From positions 95,740,413 to 95,804,412 of the forward strand of contig NC_080066.1 of assembly GCF_949987535.1 (NCBI RefSeq): 64,000 nt of DNA, in the 5' to 3' direction. Every line of letters begins with the position of its first letter. The first letter of the stretch is position 1. The DNA is from Balaenoptera acutorostrata (taxonomy: Eukaryota > Chordata > Mammalia > Artiodactyla > Balaenopteridae). Shown piece by piece: positions 54,701-64,000 of this stretch. The notes beneath the pieces are model-generated. The model was not told where the DNA came from. It was given only the letters and a program-made list of their open reading frames with translations, and did no database searches. The translations under genes and the position numbers were made by a program.

Positions 54701-57700
54701 TTTATTATTGACTTTTTATTCCTTGGGGAAGATAATTTGGGGATTTTTATAAAACTCAGATTTGGGCACTTTTGTGAGACATATTTTCTTATAGTTTTAG
54801 GGAATATTACTTTTTTATCAACCAAATGAATTGTTTTCTATAACAGTGAAGAATGTGGAGACTGATCGAAGTGTCCCAGGAGTGAAGATGTTTTTTGGAC
54901 ACGAGATTGTGAATGGTGAGAACTTCATGTTCCCTAAATGTTGGTATCGGGATTTGCAGTAGCAATAAACTCATTGCTCTGCCTCATTTCAGTGTTTGGG
55001 GGTGGGAGGGAAAACTAAGATGTTATCTTGCATTTATGAACTCTTAAAGCTGGTATTTGGGAATTGTCCCTTATCTTACTGTTTCAGTAGGTGATATGAG
55101 CAGAACAGTCATAGAGAATTTTAATCATGTTGGTTTTACAATGTGAGGACATCTGGTACTCAGTACTAGAGACTCAGCTCGCAGGCAGAGTTAGGAATCT
55201 GAACAGAAAGGAACTGTCTTGCTCAGCAAGCGAATTTAACACCAGACATTCACAGTACATTCACAGTCCCTTATTTGAAACCTTGGGGCCAAATGTTTCA
55301 GATCTCAGGCTAGTTCTGGATTTTTCAAAAAGCTAACAAAGGGTATACACTGGTCATATTACATAACACCTCAAGTGGGTCTGGTTAGCACTCTGTAATA
55401 AAACACATTTCTACAGAGAAACGGATGGATAATCATATTAAGTGGAATAAAATAGGACTATAAATAGTATGTCAGTTCAGGTTTTGCTGCCAAAAGAGTT
55501 AAAAAAATTTTTGGTTTTTAGACCTTTTGGGATTTTGGAATTGTGGGAAGTAGCCCTGTTCTTTATTTCTGCCAGCTAAAACAATTTAGCAAGAATAGAT
55601 TCAATTGTTTGCCTAAAGGAAGAGCTATAGAAGCTCATCTGGTCAGTGTGCTTCAGACAAGCCAAATGGGGTAAGAGAAAAGGGTTAGGAACAAGAACTA
55701 TTCTTTCTTTCAAGAACTCAAAAGCAAAAAGCCTTCCAAGGAGGAGTGAATATCAGTGTGGGGTGGAGGGGGGTGGCGGAATGGGTGAGCTGGGACTTCA
55801 TAGAACTGTGCATTTCTTACCGTTGGGGCAGATATGAGGAAAGGAAAGGACTCCTGCCAATCAAGACCTACTTTAAAGCAGACAAGTCCAGCCAGCTTAT
55901 TTTTTTTTTTTTTTTAGTATTTCTTTCTTTCTATGGCTACGTCAGGTCTTAGTTGTGGCATGCAGGATATTTTAGTTGTGGCATGCGTGATCTTTAGTTG
56001 TGGCATGCGTGATCTTTAGTTGCGGCCTGCATGATCTTTAGTTGCGGCCTGCATGATCTTTAGTTGCGGCATGTGGGATCTAGTTCCATGACCAGGGATC
56101 GAACCCAGGCCCCTCTGCACTGGGAATGTGGAGTCTTAGCCACTGGGCCCCAGCCAGCTTATATAACTGTCATTTCTTACTGAGTACGCTACTGTAAACA
56201 CTCTTTGTCCCTTGAGCGCCTTTTTAAAATGGCAGTGATGGTGGTGGAAGTACAGGGATTGTTAATTGTGTGTTAACTGTTAGACTTTGCAGTAGAACAG
56301 AGCTCTGGACTGAAACAAAGCTAGGCTGTGGATGAGTTTGTAAAGAAAAATGAAGGAATCACTACTACTATCTCCTAACTCAGGAGAAGGCTGACCACTG
56401 ACCAGCTTTGTGATCTGTACACATGGATTCATTTCTTCCTAAATTCATTCTCAGGACTTGGCCTTTGTTTATAATTTCTAAGCTCAAAGGATGGCCTCCT
56501 TCTTCTTTCTTTGCCCTGTGGCTCAATCAGCCATAGAGGGTTCTCCCTGAAAAGCACCTTGAATAAGAATTATCAAGATAAAGGCTAATAATTGATTAAT
56601 CCAAGTTTTTAGTGAATTTTACTTTCTCTGACCCAGACTCAACACTTCTCGACAGTGTAGGAGAAAGAGACATTTGAAACATAGTGGCCCCTGAGAAACT
56701 TTTTCCATGAAAAGTACCTAAGTGTACTTAATTGAATCTTAGATGCCATTAATGACAAGGTGCATTATTTCTTTTCCCACCCTAAGAAAGAAAAAGAAGC
56801 TGCCAATTAAACTATCATGTGCATTTACTGTAAATCATATCCAATTTCAGAGTTGTTTAAAATGTGCATCTTAGAATCAATGATATAAAATATTTCCCTG
56901 TATTCCATGAACTGTTAGGTTAAAAATAAATGGTTTCAGAGTCTCTGTGGAATGTGTCTCTCATATTTCTTTTGTGATTTCCAGTCTAGCTTTTATTACC
57001 TTTCACGTCGCTGAACTGTTAATGCACCAGCCTGAGAAAGTGGAAGGGACAGTATGAATGATTTAAGAGAAAACCCCCAAACAGTACATAGTGTGAGGGA
57101 AAATGCATTAGGATGGGAATAAATAGGAAAGAAAAGATATCTCTAGAACCAATCTGCATGACCACAAAGGTGTCCTGGAACAAAAAGGGTAAAGTGGATA
57201 TGTAGAGAGGTTCCTAATCCTGCTAAATGACCAAGGAAGCTATGTAGGGATGTAAGATTAGGGGTCTTCAGTACTTTGGATAGTCTTTTCTGCTCTATTT
57301 ATTTCTGGCCGATGAAGGCCTCTATGGACTAACATTTCATTCCCAATTACTGTCTGTGTTACATAATCAAACTGTGGGTGTGGAGGGGACAGAGGGATAG
57401 TTAACTGCTTTCAGATTGGAAGCCCTGTTGGAAGCCGTTTGGTTATTTTACAGTGGAACTACTGGATGAAGAAGAACAAGGTGCAGTAAGAGAAAAGGCA
57501 TCTTCTGTTAGGTATGATGGAATGATTTTCTTAATTATGATGTTACCCAGATGTACACATTAGGGTAGAAAGCCTTAACTGTAATTCACTAGCTGTGTAA
57601 TTCCTAAAATGAGAAGAAATAGGTGGATGTTTCGTTCCATCTTTAGATGGTATCTTCAAATCATTGTAAACAGTGGATGAATGGGTTCTCTATGAAAGAT

Positions 57701-60700
57701 CCAGAGTCCTTAAAACTGATGTGTTTATGGCGTTAACAACAAAGAACAAGTTCACCTAAGTGTTGTTTTTTTGTAAGCATAGTCTAAATACAGAAAGAAA
57801 CAGGATGGATACAATAAAAGATGAAGACCTAAATGTATATAAGCCTGCTTCTCCTGCCCCTGAGGCACCAACCACCTCTCTGCTAAATGACCTCAAGTAC
57901 AGCCCATCAGGTGAGTACCAGGGCTCTGAATTTTCTAGGCTCTCTTGTGGTTCAGAACTCTTCAGAGTTGGTATAACCCTGAGTCAAGGTTCTATGTGGA
58001 ATTCTCATCTAGGCTGTTGTTTCTAGGGTCCGAATTAAGATAAAATATCATGATTCATTTGTTTATTTAATATTTGAGTGCACACTATATGCCAGACATT
58101 GGGGATACCAAAGTTTGGTATCTCTACCTTCATCGAGTTATGGTGCAGGAAACACACTAAATAAGATAAATTAGTATACCATATAGTATGCTGGTGCCAC
58201 ATGTTAAGTAGAAAAAAACAGAAGAAAAAGAAGAAATGTGTGGAGAGGATGGTTTTACAATTTTTGAGTGTCCAGGACAGGTCTCACTGAAATAGTGACA
58301 TTTGAAATAAAGGCTTGAAGGAAGTCAGGGACCAAAATGTATGAATATCTGGGGGGAATGGTTTTTAGGCATAAAAAATTAGCAGATGCAAAGGCCTGAG
58401 AGAGGAACATGCCATGATCTTGAAGGGACAGCAAGGAGATGAGTGTAGCTGGATCAAGGAGAGCAGTAGGGGATGAAGTGGGGTGAGTGGATCATGGAAG
58501 ACTTTGTATATCATTGAAAGGACTTGGCTTTTACTCTGCAGTGAGAAGAGAAGCCATTGGAGGTTGGTTGGTTGTTTTTTTCATTTCCCTAATGACTAAG
58601 GACGTTGAGGATTTTTTAATGTGCTTTTTTGACATCTGAATATCTTTGGTGACTGTCTATCCATATCTTTTGTTCATTTCTTATTGGATTGTTCTCTTAT
58701 TATTCAGTGTTGGGAGTTCTTTATATATTCCGGATACAAGTCTTTTCTAAAATAAATGCTTTGCAAATATTATCTCCAAGTCTGTGGTTTGTCTTTTCAT
58801 TCTCTTAAAGCATCTCTTGAAGAGTAGACATTTTAAATTTCGATGAAGTACCGTTTATCCATTTTCTTTCTTTTATGGATTGTGCTTTTGATGTCATATC
58901 TAAGTAATCTTTCCTAGCTCAGAGTCACAAAGATTTTCTCCTTTGTTTTCTTCTAGACATTTTAGGTTTTACATTTAGGTCTATGATCCTTTTTTTTTTT
59001 TTAATGTTTATATATACTTTTTTTTAACATCTTTATTGGAGTATAATTGCTTTAAAATGGTGTGTTAGTTTCTGCTTTATAACAAAGTGAATTAGCTATA
59101 CATATACATATATCCCCATATCTCCTCCCTCTTGCGTCTCCCTCCCATCTTCCCTATCCCACCCCTCTAGGTGGTCACAAAGCACTGAGCTGATTTCCCT
59201 GTGCTATACGGATGCTTCGCACTAGCTATCTGTTCTACATTTGGTAGTATATATAAGTCACTCTCTCACTTCGTCCCAGCTTACCCTTCCCCTTCCCCAT
59301 GTCCTCAGGTCCATTCTCTACGTCTGCGTCTTTATTCCTGTATGATCCTTTTTTTTTTTTTTTTTAAATTTTTTTTAATTTATTTTTATTTATTTATTTA
59401 TGGCTGTGTTGGGTCTTCGTTTCTGTGCGAGGGCTTTCTCTAGTTGCGGCGAGTGGGGGCCACTCTTCATCGCGGTGCGCGGGCCTCTCATTATCGCGGC
59501 CTCTCTTGTTGCGGAGCACAGGCTCCAGACGCGCAGGCTCAGTAGTTGTGGCTCACGGGCCTAGTTGCTCCGCGGCATGTGGGATCTTCCCAGACCGGGC
59601 CTCAAACCCGTGTCCCCTGCATTGGCAGGCAGATTCTCAACCACTGCGCCACCAGGGAAGCCCCTCCATTTTTAATTTTTGTATATGATGTGATATGGAC
59701 AAGGTTTTTTTTTTCCATATGGACATCCAATTATTCCAGCACCGTTTATTGAAAAGTCTGTATTTTCTCCCTTCAGTTACCTTTGCACCTTTGTCAAAAA
59801 TCAGTTTTCCGTATGTATATAAGTTTATTTATTTATGGACACTCTATTCTGTTACACTGATCTAATTTTTCTATCTTTACACCAATACTAGACTGTTTTG
59901 TTTATTGTTGATTTATGATAGATCTTGAAAACAGGTAGTATTAGTTCTCCAACTTTGTTCTTTTTCAGAGTTGTTTCAGCTGTTCTTTGTTCTTTGCATT
60001 TCCCTATGAATTTTAGAATCAGCTTGTTAATTTCTACCAAAAAAGAAAAAACTCTGCTGGAATCCTTTTTGGGATTACAATGAACTGATAGATCAGTTTG
60101 GGGAATATTGACATCTTAACAGTATTGAGTATTCCATTCCATTAACCCAGTATATCTCTACATTTATTTAGATCTTTAATTTCTCAGCAGTGTTTTGTAG
60201 TTCTCATTGTATGTCTTACACATCTTTTGCCATATTTATCCCTAAGTATTTCTATTTTTATACTATTACAGAAGGTATTTTTTAAAACTTCTATTTTCCA
60301 TTGGACAGTTTTGAGCAGAAGAGTAACATGATCTGACTTCTGTTTTTACAAAATCACTCTGGATGCTGTATAGATACTGAGAGGAGGGCCTGCGTAAGAG
60401 CATGAATACCAGTTAGGAGGCTACTGAAATAATTTTGTCTAGTGGGTACGGTGGTTCGGACCCTCGTTGTGACAGTATGGTTGGTAGGAAGTGGTGGAAT
60501 TCTGCATGTATACTGAGGTGGAGCCAACACAATGTACTGACAGATTAGATGTGGTTGTGAGAGAAAAAGAGGAAACAAGGATGACTTCAGGGGTTTGGGC
60601 TTGAGCAGCCTGAAGTATGGGAAGGATTCTGGGTGGGAAAGGTTTTGGGGAGATGGTTAGGAGTTTAGTTTTGGTCAACCTAAGTTTGAGTGTAAGCTGA

Positions 60701-61742
60701 GAGATGAAGAGAAAGATCTGAGGTGGAGATATAAATTCAAGATCTAGCCTATAAATGATATTTAAAGCCTTGAGACTAGATGAGATCACCAAGAGAGTAA
60801 GTATGGATAGAAAAAAGGAAGCGGTTTATGGACTATGTCCTGAGCCACTCCAGAGTTTTAAAGTTTGGGAGATGAAGAAGAATTATATGTTATACTATAC
60901 CTCTAATCTTTTAAATTACATAATTAGAAAAATAATTAATTTTCAGGATCCAGAGAATTCCAAACGTGTGGACATTGGTCCATCTCCAGGACTAATTTAT
61001 TTTAAACTATTATTTTTTATTATGAATGTGCTTTTAGAAAACGCATGTCTTAAATACTGTATGATATCACTTATATGTGGAATCTAAAAAATACAACAAA
61101 CTAGTGACTATAACAGAAAAGAAGCGGAGTCACAGGTACAGAGAACAGACTAGTGGTTCCTAGTGTTGGGGGAGATTTAGGGGTGGGGCAGTGGGAGTTA
61201 CAAACTATTGGATATAAGATAGGCTACAAGGATTTATTGTACAACACCGGGGAATATAGCCAATATTTTCTAATAACTGTAAATGGAGTGTAACCTTTAA
61301 AAATTGTATAAAATTTTTTTTTAAAGTACATGTCTTAAAAAAAAAAAAAAAGTACATGTCTTGAAGTATTCAAGACATAAACTTATATGATGAAGGAAAC
61401 ATTACTGGATTATCAAAGGAAATGAGTAAATATTTTATTTTATAAGATATCATCAGTGGGGCTTTTGTTTATTCTCAGCTGACAAATAGGATGCTAATAG
61501 TGTTCACTATGGGATGGGCTGACGCAGGTGATAATGAAATAGTTCTCAGTATTCTAGGCTTAGTCTCAGTAGTTCTAGACATTTGAGTTGCAATAGAGTA
61601 GGACTTTAGGATTATGGCAAAAATTAGTGGGAGGGCTATTCTGTTGCCAAGGAAGACATATATATAATAACATTCTCCTGTAGAGGAAGAGGAGGTGACA
61701 TACACAGTCGTTGATCAGTTCCAGCAGAAGTTTGGTGCTGCA
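51606..61742 (+). CDS. EXD1: EXD1, exonuclease 3'-5' domain-containing protein 1 (5' part, first 149 codons)
   Basis: Five exons join in frame: 133, 69, 58, 128 and 59 bp, giving 447 bases or 149 codons. The start MDPSSDYHFLNQILWRRVKL and the segment VKNVETDRSVPGVKMFFGHE are typical of EXD1. Residues about 10-66 correspond to its LSm-like domain. Residues 70-130 are an acidic, Pro/Ser-rich linker, and EEEEVTYTVVDQFQQKFGAA leads into the DEDD-fold exonuclease domain, which lies past the window. In the family, EXD1 is an RNA-binding partner of TDRD12 in the piRNA pathway. It lacks nuclease activity and helps PIWI-slicing-triggered piRNA production in male germ cells. In human, EXD1 is the divergent neighbour of CHP1, which supports the call. 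The 5' UTR exon or exons, probably near 48.9-49.3 kb, were not resolved. Confidence 0.92.
52600..52880 (+). repeat. Old interspersed repeat, family not assigned
   Basis: GCAGTGTGCTGGGTACCAGG, GTCTCTGTCCTCAAAAAAC and a later GGAAGGCTTCCCAAAGGAGG follow an order also seen at 17.9-18.15, 58.0-58.56 with 60.3-60.7, and 61.86-62.4 kb. It is a common mammalian repeat, but I cannot name it safely. Confidence 0.55.
53140..53481 (+). mobile_element. MER1-type hAT-Charlie DNA transposon
   Basis: 342 bp with inverted ends CAGGGGTCCCCAA and the complement of CAGCAGTCCCCAA. The exact 8-bp duplication AATTAGAT is at 53132-53139 and 53482-53489. It contains GTCAGGAACCGGGCTGCACA and CCATGAAACCGGTCCCTGG. It is non-coding and lies in an EXD1 intron. 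Confidence 0.93.
53900..54062 (+). repeat. MIR
   Basis: GTGTGACGTTGAGCAGGTTA, CTGAGCCTCAAATTCCTCC and TGGTTTGGAGTGGGTGCTCA follow the MIR order. Confidence 0.75.
54847..54915 (+). CDS. EXD1: EXD1 coding exon 2 (residues 45-67)
   Basis: The acceptor is CTATAACAG and the donor GTGAGA. It encodes VKNVETDRSVPGVKMFFGHE and IVN. The phase is 1 at both ends, consistent with the flanking exons. Confidence 0.93.
55901..56149 (-). mobile_element. CHR-type SINE with six 22-bp tandem repeats
   Basis: The inverted SINE has units TTAGTTGYGGCMTGCRKGATCT repeated six times (55949-56080). The exact duplication CCAGCCAGCTTAT is at 55888-55900 and 56150-56162. The repeat unit matches the complement of the one at 30.5 kb. 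Confidence 0.93.
57454..57511 (+). CDS. EXD1: EXD1 coding exon 3 (residues 68-86)
   Basis: The acceptor is TTATTTTACAG and the donor GTATGA. It encodes VELLDEEEQGAVREKASSV and two bases of codon 87. This is the acidic start of the linker. Confidence 0.9.
57783..57910 (+). CDS. EXD1: EXD1 coding exon 4 (residues 87-129)
   Basis: The acceptor is GCATAG, ending at 57782, and the donor is GTGAGT. It encodes LNTERNRMDTIKDEDLNVYK followed by a Pro/Ala/Ser-rich stretch and LLNDLKYSPS. The other AG five bases upstream (57776-57777) would put a stop in frame, so this acceptor was chosen. Confidence 0.88.
58997..59340 (-). mobile_element. Young L1 3' end, inverted, nested
   Basis: It is the complement of the 3' end at 19.63-20.08 kb (GGAGTATAATTGCTTTAAAA, CTAGGTGGTCACAAAGCACT). 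The duplication TATGATCCTTTT is at about 58982 and 59341. Confidence 0.92.
59365..59664 (-). mobile_element. Young CHR-type SINE, nested
   Basis: Full young-subfamily copy, inverted, next to the nested L1. It is nearly identical to the copies at 2.3 and 62.7 kb. Confidence 0.95.
61050..61348 (+). mobile_element. L1 3' end with triplicated target sequence
   Basis: TAAATACTGTATGATATCAC, TTGTACAACACCGGGGAATA and a T/A-rich end. ATGTCTT-containing target copies occur at 61038-61051, 61323-61336 and 61349-61362. Confidence 0.75.
61684..61742 (+). CDS. EXD1: EXD1 coding exon 5 (residues 130-149)
   Basis: The acceptor is CTCCTGTAG and the donor GTAAGT. It encodes EEEEVTYTVVDQFQQKFGAA and ends on a codon boundary. 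The next exon is outside the window. Confidence 0.92.
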
Positions 61743-61854
61743 GTAAGTATTGCCCTCAATCATTCTCCGTATTATCTGCAAATGGGTATCATGTCTATGT
61801 CTCATAAATGTCTCTCATTATAAGATCATTAATGTTTTTCCTAATGAGTTAACA

Positions 61855-62400
61855 AAACATCTGAAAGCCGGCTATTTGCCAGGCATTGTTCTGAGGTCTG
61901 GGTTAAAATAATAATCAAGACAAAGTTCTAGCCCTGAAGGAGCTTATTTTAATGCAAGAAAATAAACAAAATTGTATATCAACTGGTGATAAGTGCTATG
62001 AAGAAAAAGTGTAGTATGGTGAATAGAATGACAGGGAGTTCCTATTTTATTTAGGGTAGACAGAGAAAACCTCTGTGAAGAGGTGACATTGGAACAGAGA
62101 TCTAAAAGAAGTAAGGGAGCTAACCATGTGGATATCTAGTAAAAAACTTAAAGAAGGCATAATTACAAGAGCAGAGACCCTGAGGCTGAAGCACACTTGA
62201 CTTGTGTGGAGGAACAGCAGGGAGGTCATTGTGGCAGGACCACAGTGAAAAAGAGTGTTAGGGAATGGAAGGGGGCAGGAGGCAGGTCAGGTAGACATAA
62301 GGATTTTGAGTTTGACTTGAGTAAGATGGAGAGCCATCGGCAGTTTTAGAGGAGAGGCAGAAATTTTTTTACTTATATTTTTAAAAGACCAGTCTAGATG
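61855..62400 (+). repeat. Old interspersed repeat, family not assigned
   Basis: TTTGCCAGGCATTGTTCTGA, TGATAAGTGCTATGAAGAAA, CCTCTGTGAAGAGGTGACAT and GCAGAGACCCTGAGGCTGAA share the order of the 58.0-58.56 kb copy. Confidence 0.6.
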
Positions 62401-62560
62401 CTCTATTTAGGTAATTTCTCTATAATCTTTTATTAATTTGAGATATGGCAGTAACTAATTATTCAGCCTAGGGTATGGTTCACAGTTAGACTTTAGGGAA
62501 ATCGTTAAGTTTTTTGTTTAGAAGCAAGCTTATGCTCATGTATGCACAGGTGTATTTTTT

Positions 62561-63201
62561 TTTTTAATTAATTATTTTATCTTTTTTTAAAGGATATTTA
62601 TTTTACTTTTTTTTCTTTAAAGGAATTCCTTTTATTTTTATTTTTTATTTATTTATTTAGTTTTGGCTGTGTTGGGTCTTCGTTTCTGTGCGAGGGCTTT
62701 CTCTAGTTGCGGCAAGCGGGGGCCACTCTTCATCGCGGTGCGCGGGCCTGTCACTGTCGCGGCCTCTCCCGTTGCGGAGCCCAGGCTCCAGACGCGCAGG
62801 CTCAGTAATTGTGGCTCACGGGCCTAGTTGCTCCGTGGCATGTGGGATCTTCCCAGACCAGGGCTCGAACCCGTGTCCCCTGCATTGGCAGGCAGATGCT
62901 CAACCACTGCGCCACCGGGGAAGCCCTATTTTATTTTTGACTGTGTTCGGTCTTCGTTTCTGTGCGAGGGCTTTCTCTAGTTGGGGCAAGCGGGGGCCAG
63001 TCTTCATCGCGGTGCGCGGGCCTGTCACTGTCACGGCCTCTCCCATTGCGGAGCACAGGCTCCAGACGCGCAGGCTCAGTAATTGTGGCTCACGGGCCCA
63101 GCCGCTCCGCGGCATATGGGAACCTCCCAGACCAGGGCTCAAACCCGTCTCCCCTGCATTGGCAGGCAGACTCTCAACCACTGTGCCACCAGGGAAACCC
63201 C
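62561..63201 (-). mobile_element. Dimer of young CHR-type SINEs with 3' extension
   Basis: Two full inverted copies abut (63201-62927 and 62926-about 62631), followed by about 60 A/T-rich extra bases. One exact 18-bp duplication, TGCACAGGTGTATTTTTT (62543-62560 and 63202-63219), encloses the whole. No clear separate duplication flanks the inner copy. Confidence 0.88.
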
Positions 63202-63254
63202 TGCACAGGTGTATTTTTTAAGAGAGGGTTAGCTTTCAGCAGATTCTTTGTTTT

Positions 63255-64000
63255 TTAAACAGCTTTATTGAGATATAATTCACATGCCATAAAATTTACC
63301 AATTTAAAATGTACAGTTCACTGGATTTTAGCATATTCACAGAATTGTACATCCATCACCACAATGAATTTTAGAACATTTTTAATACCCCAAAAGGAAA
63401 CCCCATATTCCTTAGCCAACACCTCTAATCCCTTCTGAGTACCCCCAGCCCCTGGCAACCGCTAATCTATTTTCTGCCTCTATGAATGTGCCTGTTTAGG
63501 ACATTTCATATAAATGGGACCATACGATGTGTGGTCATTTGTGATTGGCTTGGCTTCTTTTGCGTAGCATAATATTTTCAAGGTTTATCTATGTTATAGC
63601 GTGTATCAGTATTTCACTTATTTTTGTTGCCAAATAATATTCCTTTGTATGGATATACCACATTTCATTTATCCTTTTACCATTTGATGGACATTTGGAT
63701 TGTTTCTACTTTTTGGCTATTATGAATAGTGCTGCTGTGAACATACATATACAAGTTCTTGTGTGGACACGTTTGCATTTCTCTTGGATAGATACTTACA
63801 AGTGGAATTGCTGGCTCATGTAATAACTCTGTGTTTAACTTTTTGAGGATTGGCCATACTGTTTTGCAAAGCTGCTGCACCACTTTACTTTCCCACCAGC
63901 AGGGTGTGAGGGTTCCGATTTCTCCACATTCTTACTGACACTATTATCTGTCATTTTAATTATAGCCATCCTAGTGGTGTGATCTACACCACTATAGATC
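63255..64000 (-). mobile_element. L1 3' UTR and ORF2 end, inverted, runs off the window
   Basis: AGCTTTATTGAGATATAATT, ACATCCATCACCACAATGAA, TTGGCTATTATGAATAGTGC and GATTATAGCC-like ATTATAGCCATCCTAGTGG are in the expected order. Confidence 0.92.

Larger units (their letters stand above)
58565..60300 (-). mobile_element. L1 ORF2 region, inverted, with nested L1 and SINE
   Basis: TTTCCCTAATGACTAAGGAC, GTTCTTTATATATTCCGGAT and then TTATTCCAGCACCGTTTATT and TTTGTCAAAAATCAGTTTTC are the complement of L1 ORF2. Breaks at about 58990-59664 are filled by a second L1 and a SINE. Confidence 0.88.
58040..60790 (+). repeat. Unassigned old repeat split by an inverted L1
   Basis: The left part (to about 58563) ends AGAGAAGCCATTGGAGG and the right part resumes near 60304 with TTTTGAGCAGAAGAGTAACA and ACCAGTTAGGAGGCTACTG. 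The join is continuous in other mammalian copies of this repeat. The L1 fills the gap. Confidence 0.6.

Noticed and set aside
55949..56080. Regular repeats that could suggest a CRISPR array
   Set aside because: The 22-bp units are contiguous, without spacers, and are part of a SINE in a mammalian genome.
62688..63221. 177-codon open frame on plus
   Set aside because: It lies wholly within two SINE copies. The same peptide appears at every young SINE copy in the window (for example 2.4, 16.1 and 59.4 kb). It is a by-product of the repeat, not a gene.

Overview
The window is nuclear DNA from a mammal, very probably a cetacean (whale or dolphin). The main evidence is about 34 copies of a tRNA-derived SINE of the CHR type, with head GG(G)(A/C)TTCCCTGGTGG, an internal GTTCGAnnCC B box, a variable body and an (AAATA)n or A tail. 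The L1 3' ends are also of the cetartiodactyl kind. I see no Bov-B LINE and no pig PRE-1. Older shared mammalian repeats (MIR, L2, MLT1, MER1, MER2, MER5) form the background.

There are two genes, head to head. CHP1 (calcineurin B homologous protein 1) is on the minus strand. All seven coding exons are present: 48380-48446, 40983-41055, 29846-29926, 26080-26207, 16969-17030, 12131-12253 and 11933-11986. They join in frame to 195 codons plus stop, with standard GT-AG junctions and two intact EF-hand loops. EXD1 (exonuclease 3'-5' domain containing 1, a piRNA-pathway protein) is on the plus strand. Five coding exons are in the window (51606-51738, 54847-54915, 57454-57511, 57783-57910, 61684-61742) and give 149 codons with an open frame. 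The exonuclease-fold part must lie beyond base 64000. The two genes share a CpG-rich region at about 48.2-49.3 kb with CCAAT boxes, a GC box and a ZNF143/THAP11-like site. This looks like a bidirectional promoter that serves a housekeeping gene and a germline gene.

Layout: 1-11.9 kb lies downstream of CHP1 and holds repeats plus a processed PCBP2 pseudogene (2875-4674) inserted in an old L1. 11.9-48.7 kb is CHP1. 48.2-49.3 kb is the shared promoter. 49.3-64 kb is the 5' half of EXD1, with L1, MER1 and SINE insertions in its introns.

I found no new gene system. The most unusual material is a set of atypical retroposition products, each defined by target-site duplications. It includes a 42-nt 5S rRNA head and two SINE heads inserted without any tail, SINE copies that carried extra 3' sequence with a second A tail, insertions that seem to consist only of an A tail, and SINEs with an internal 22-bp tandem repeat. 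Repeat family names come from recognition by eye, not from a database search.
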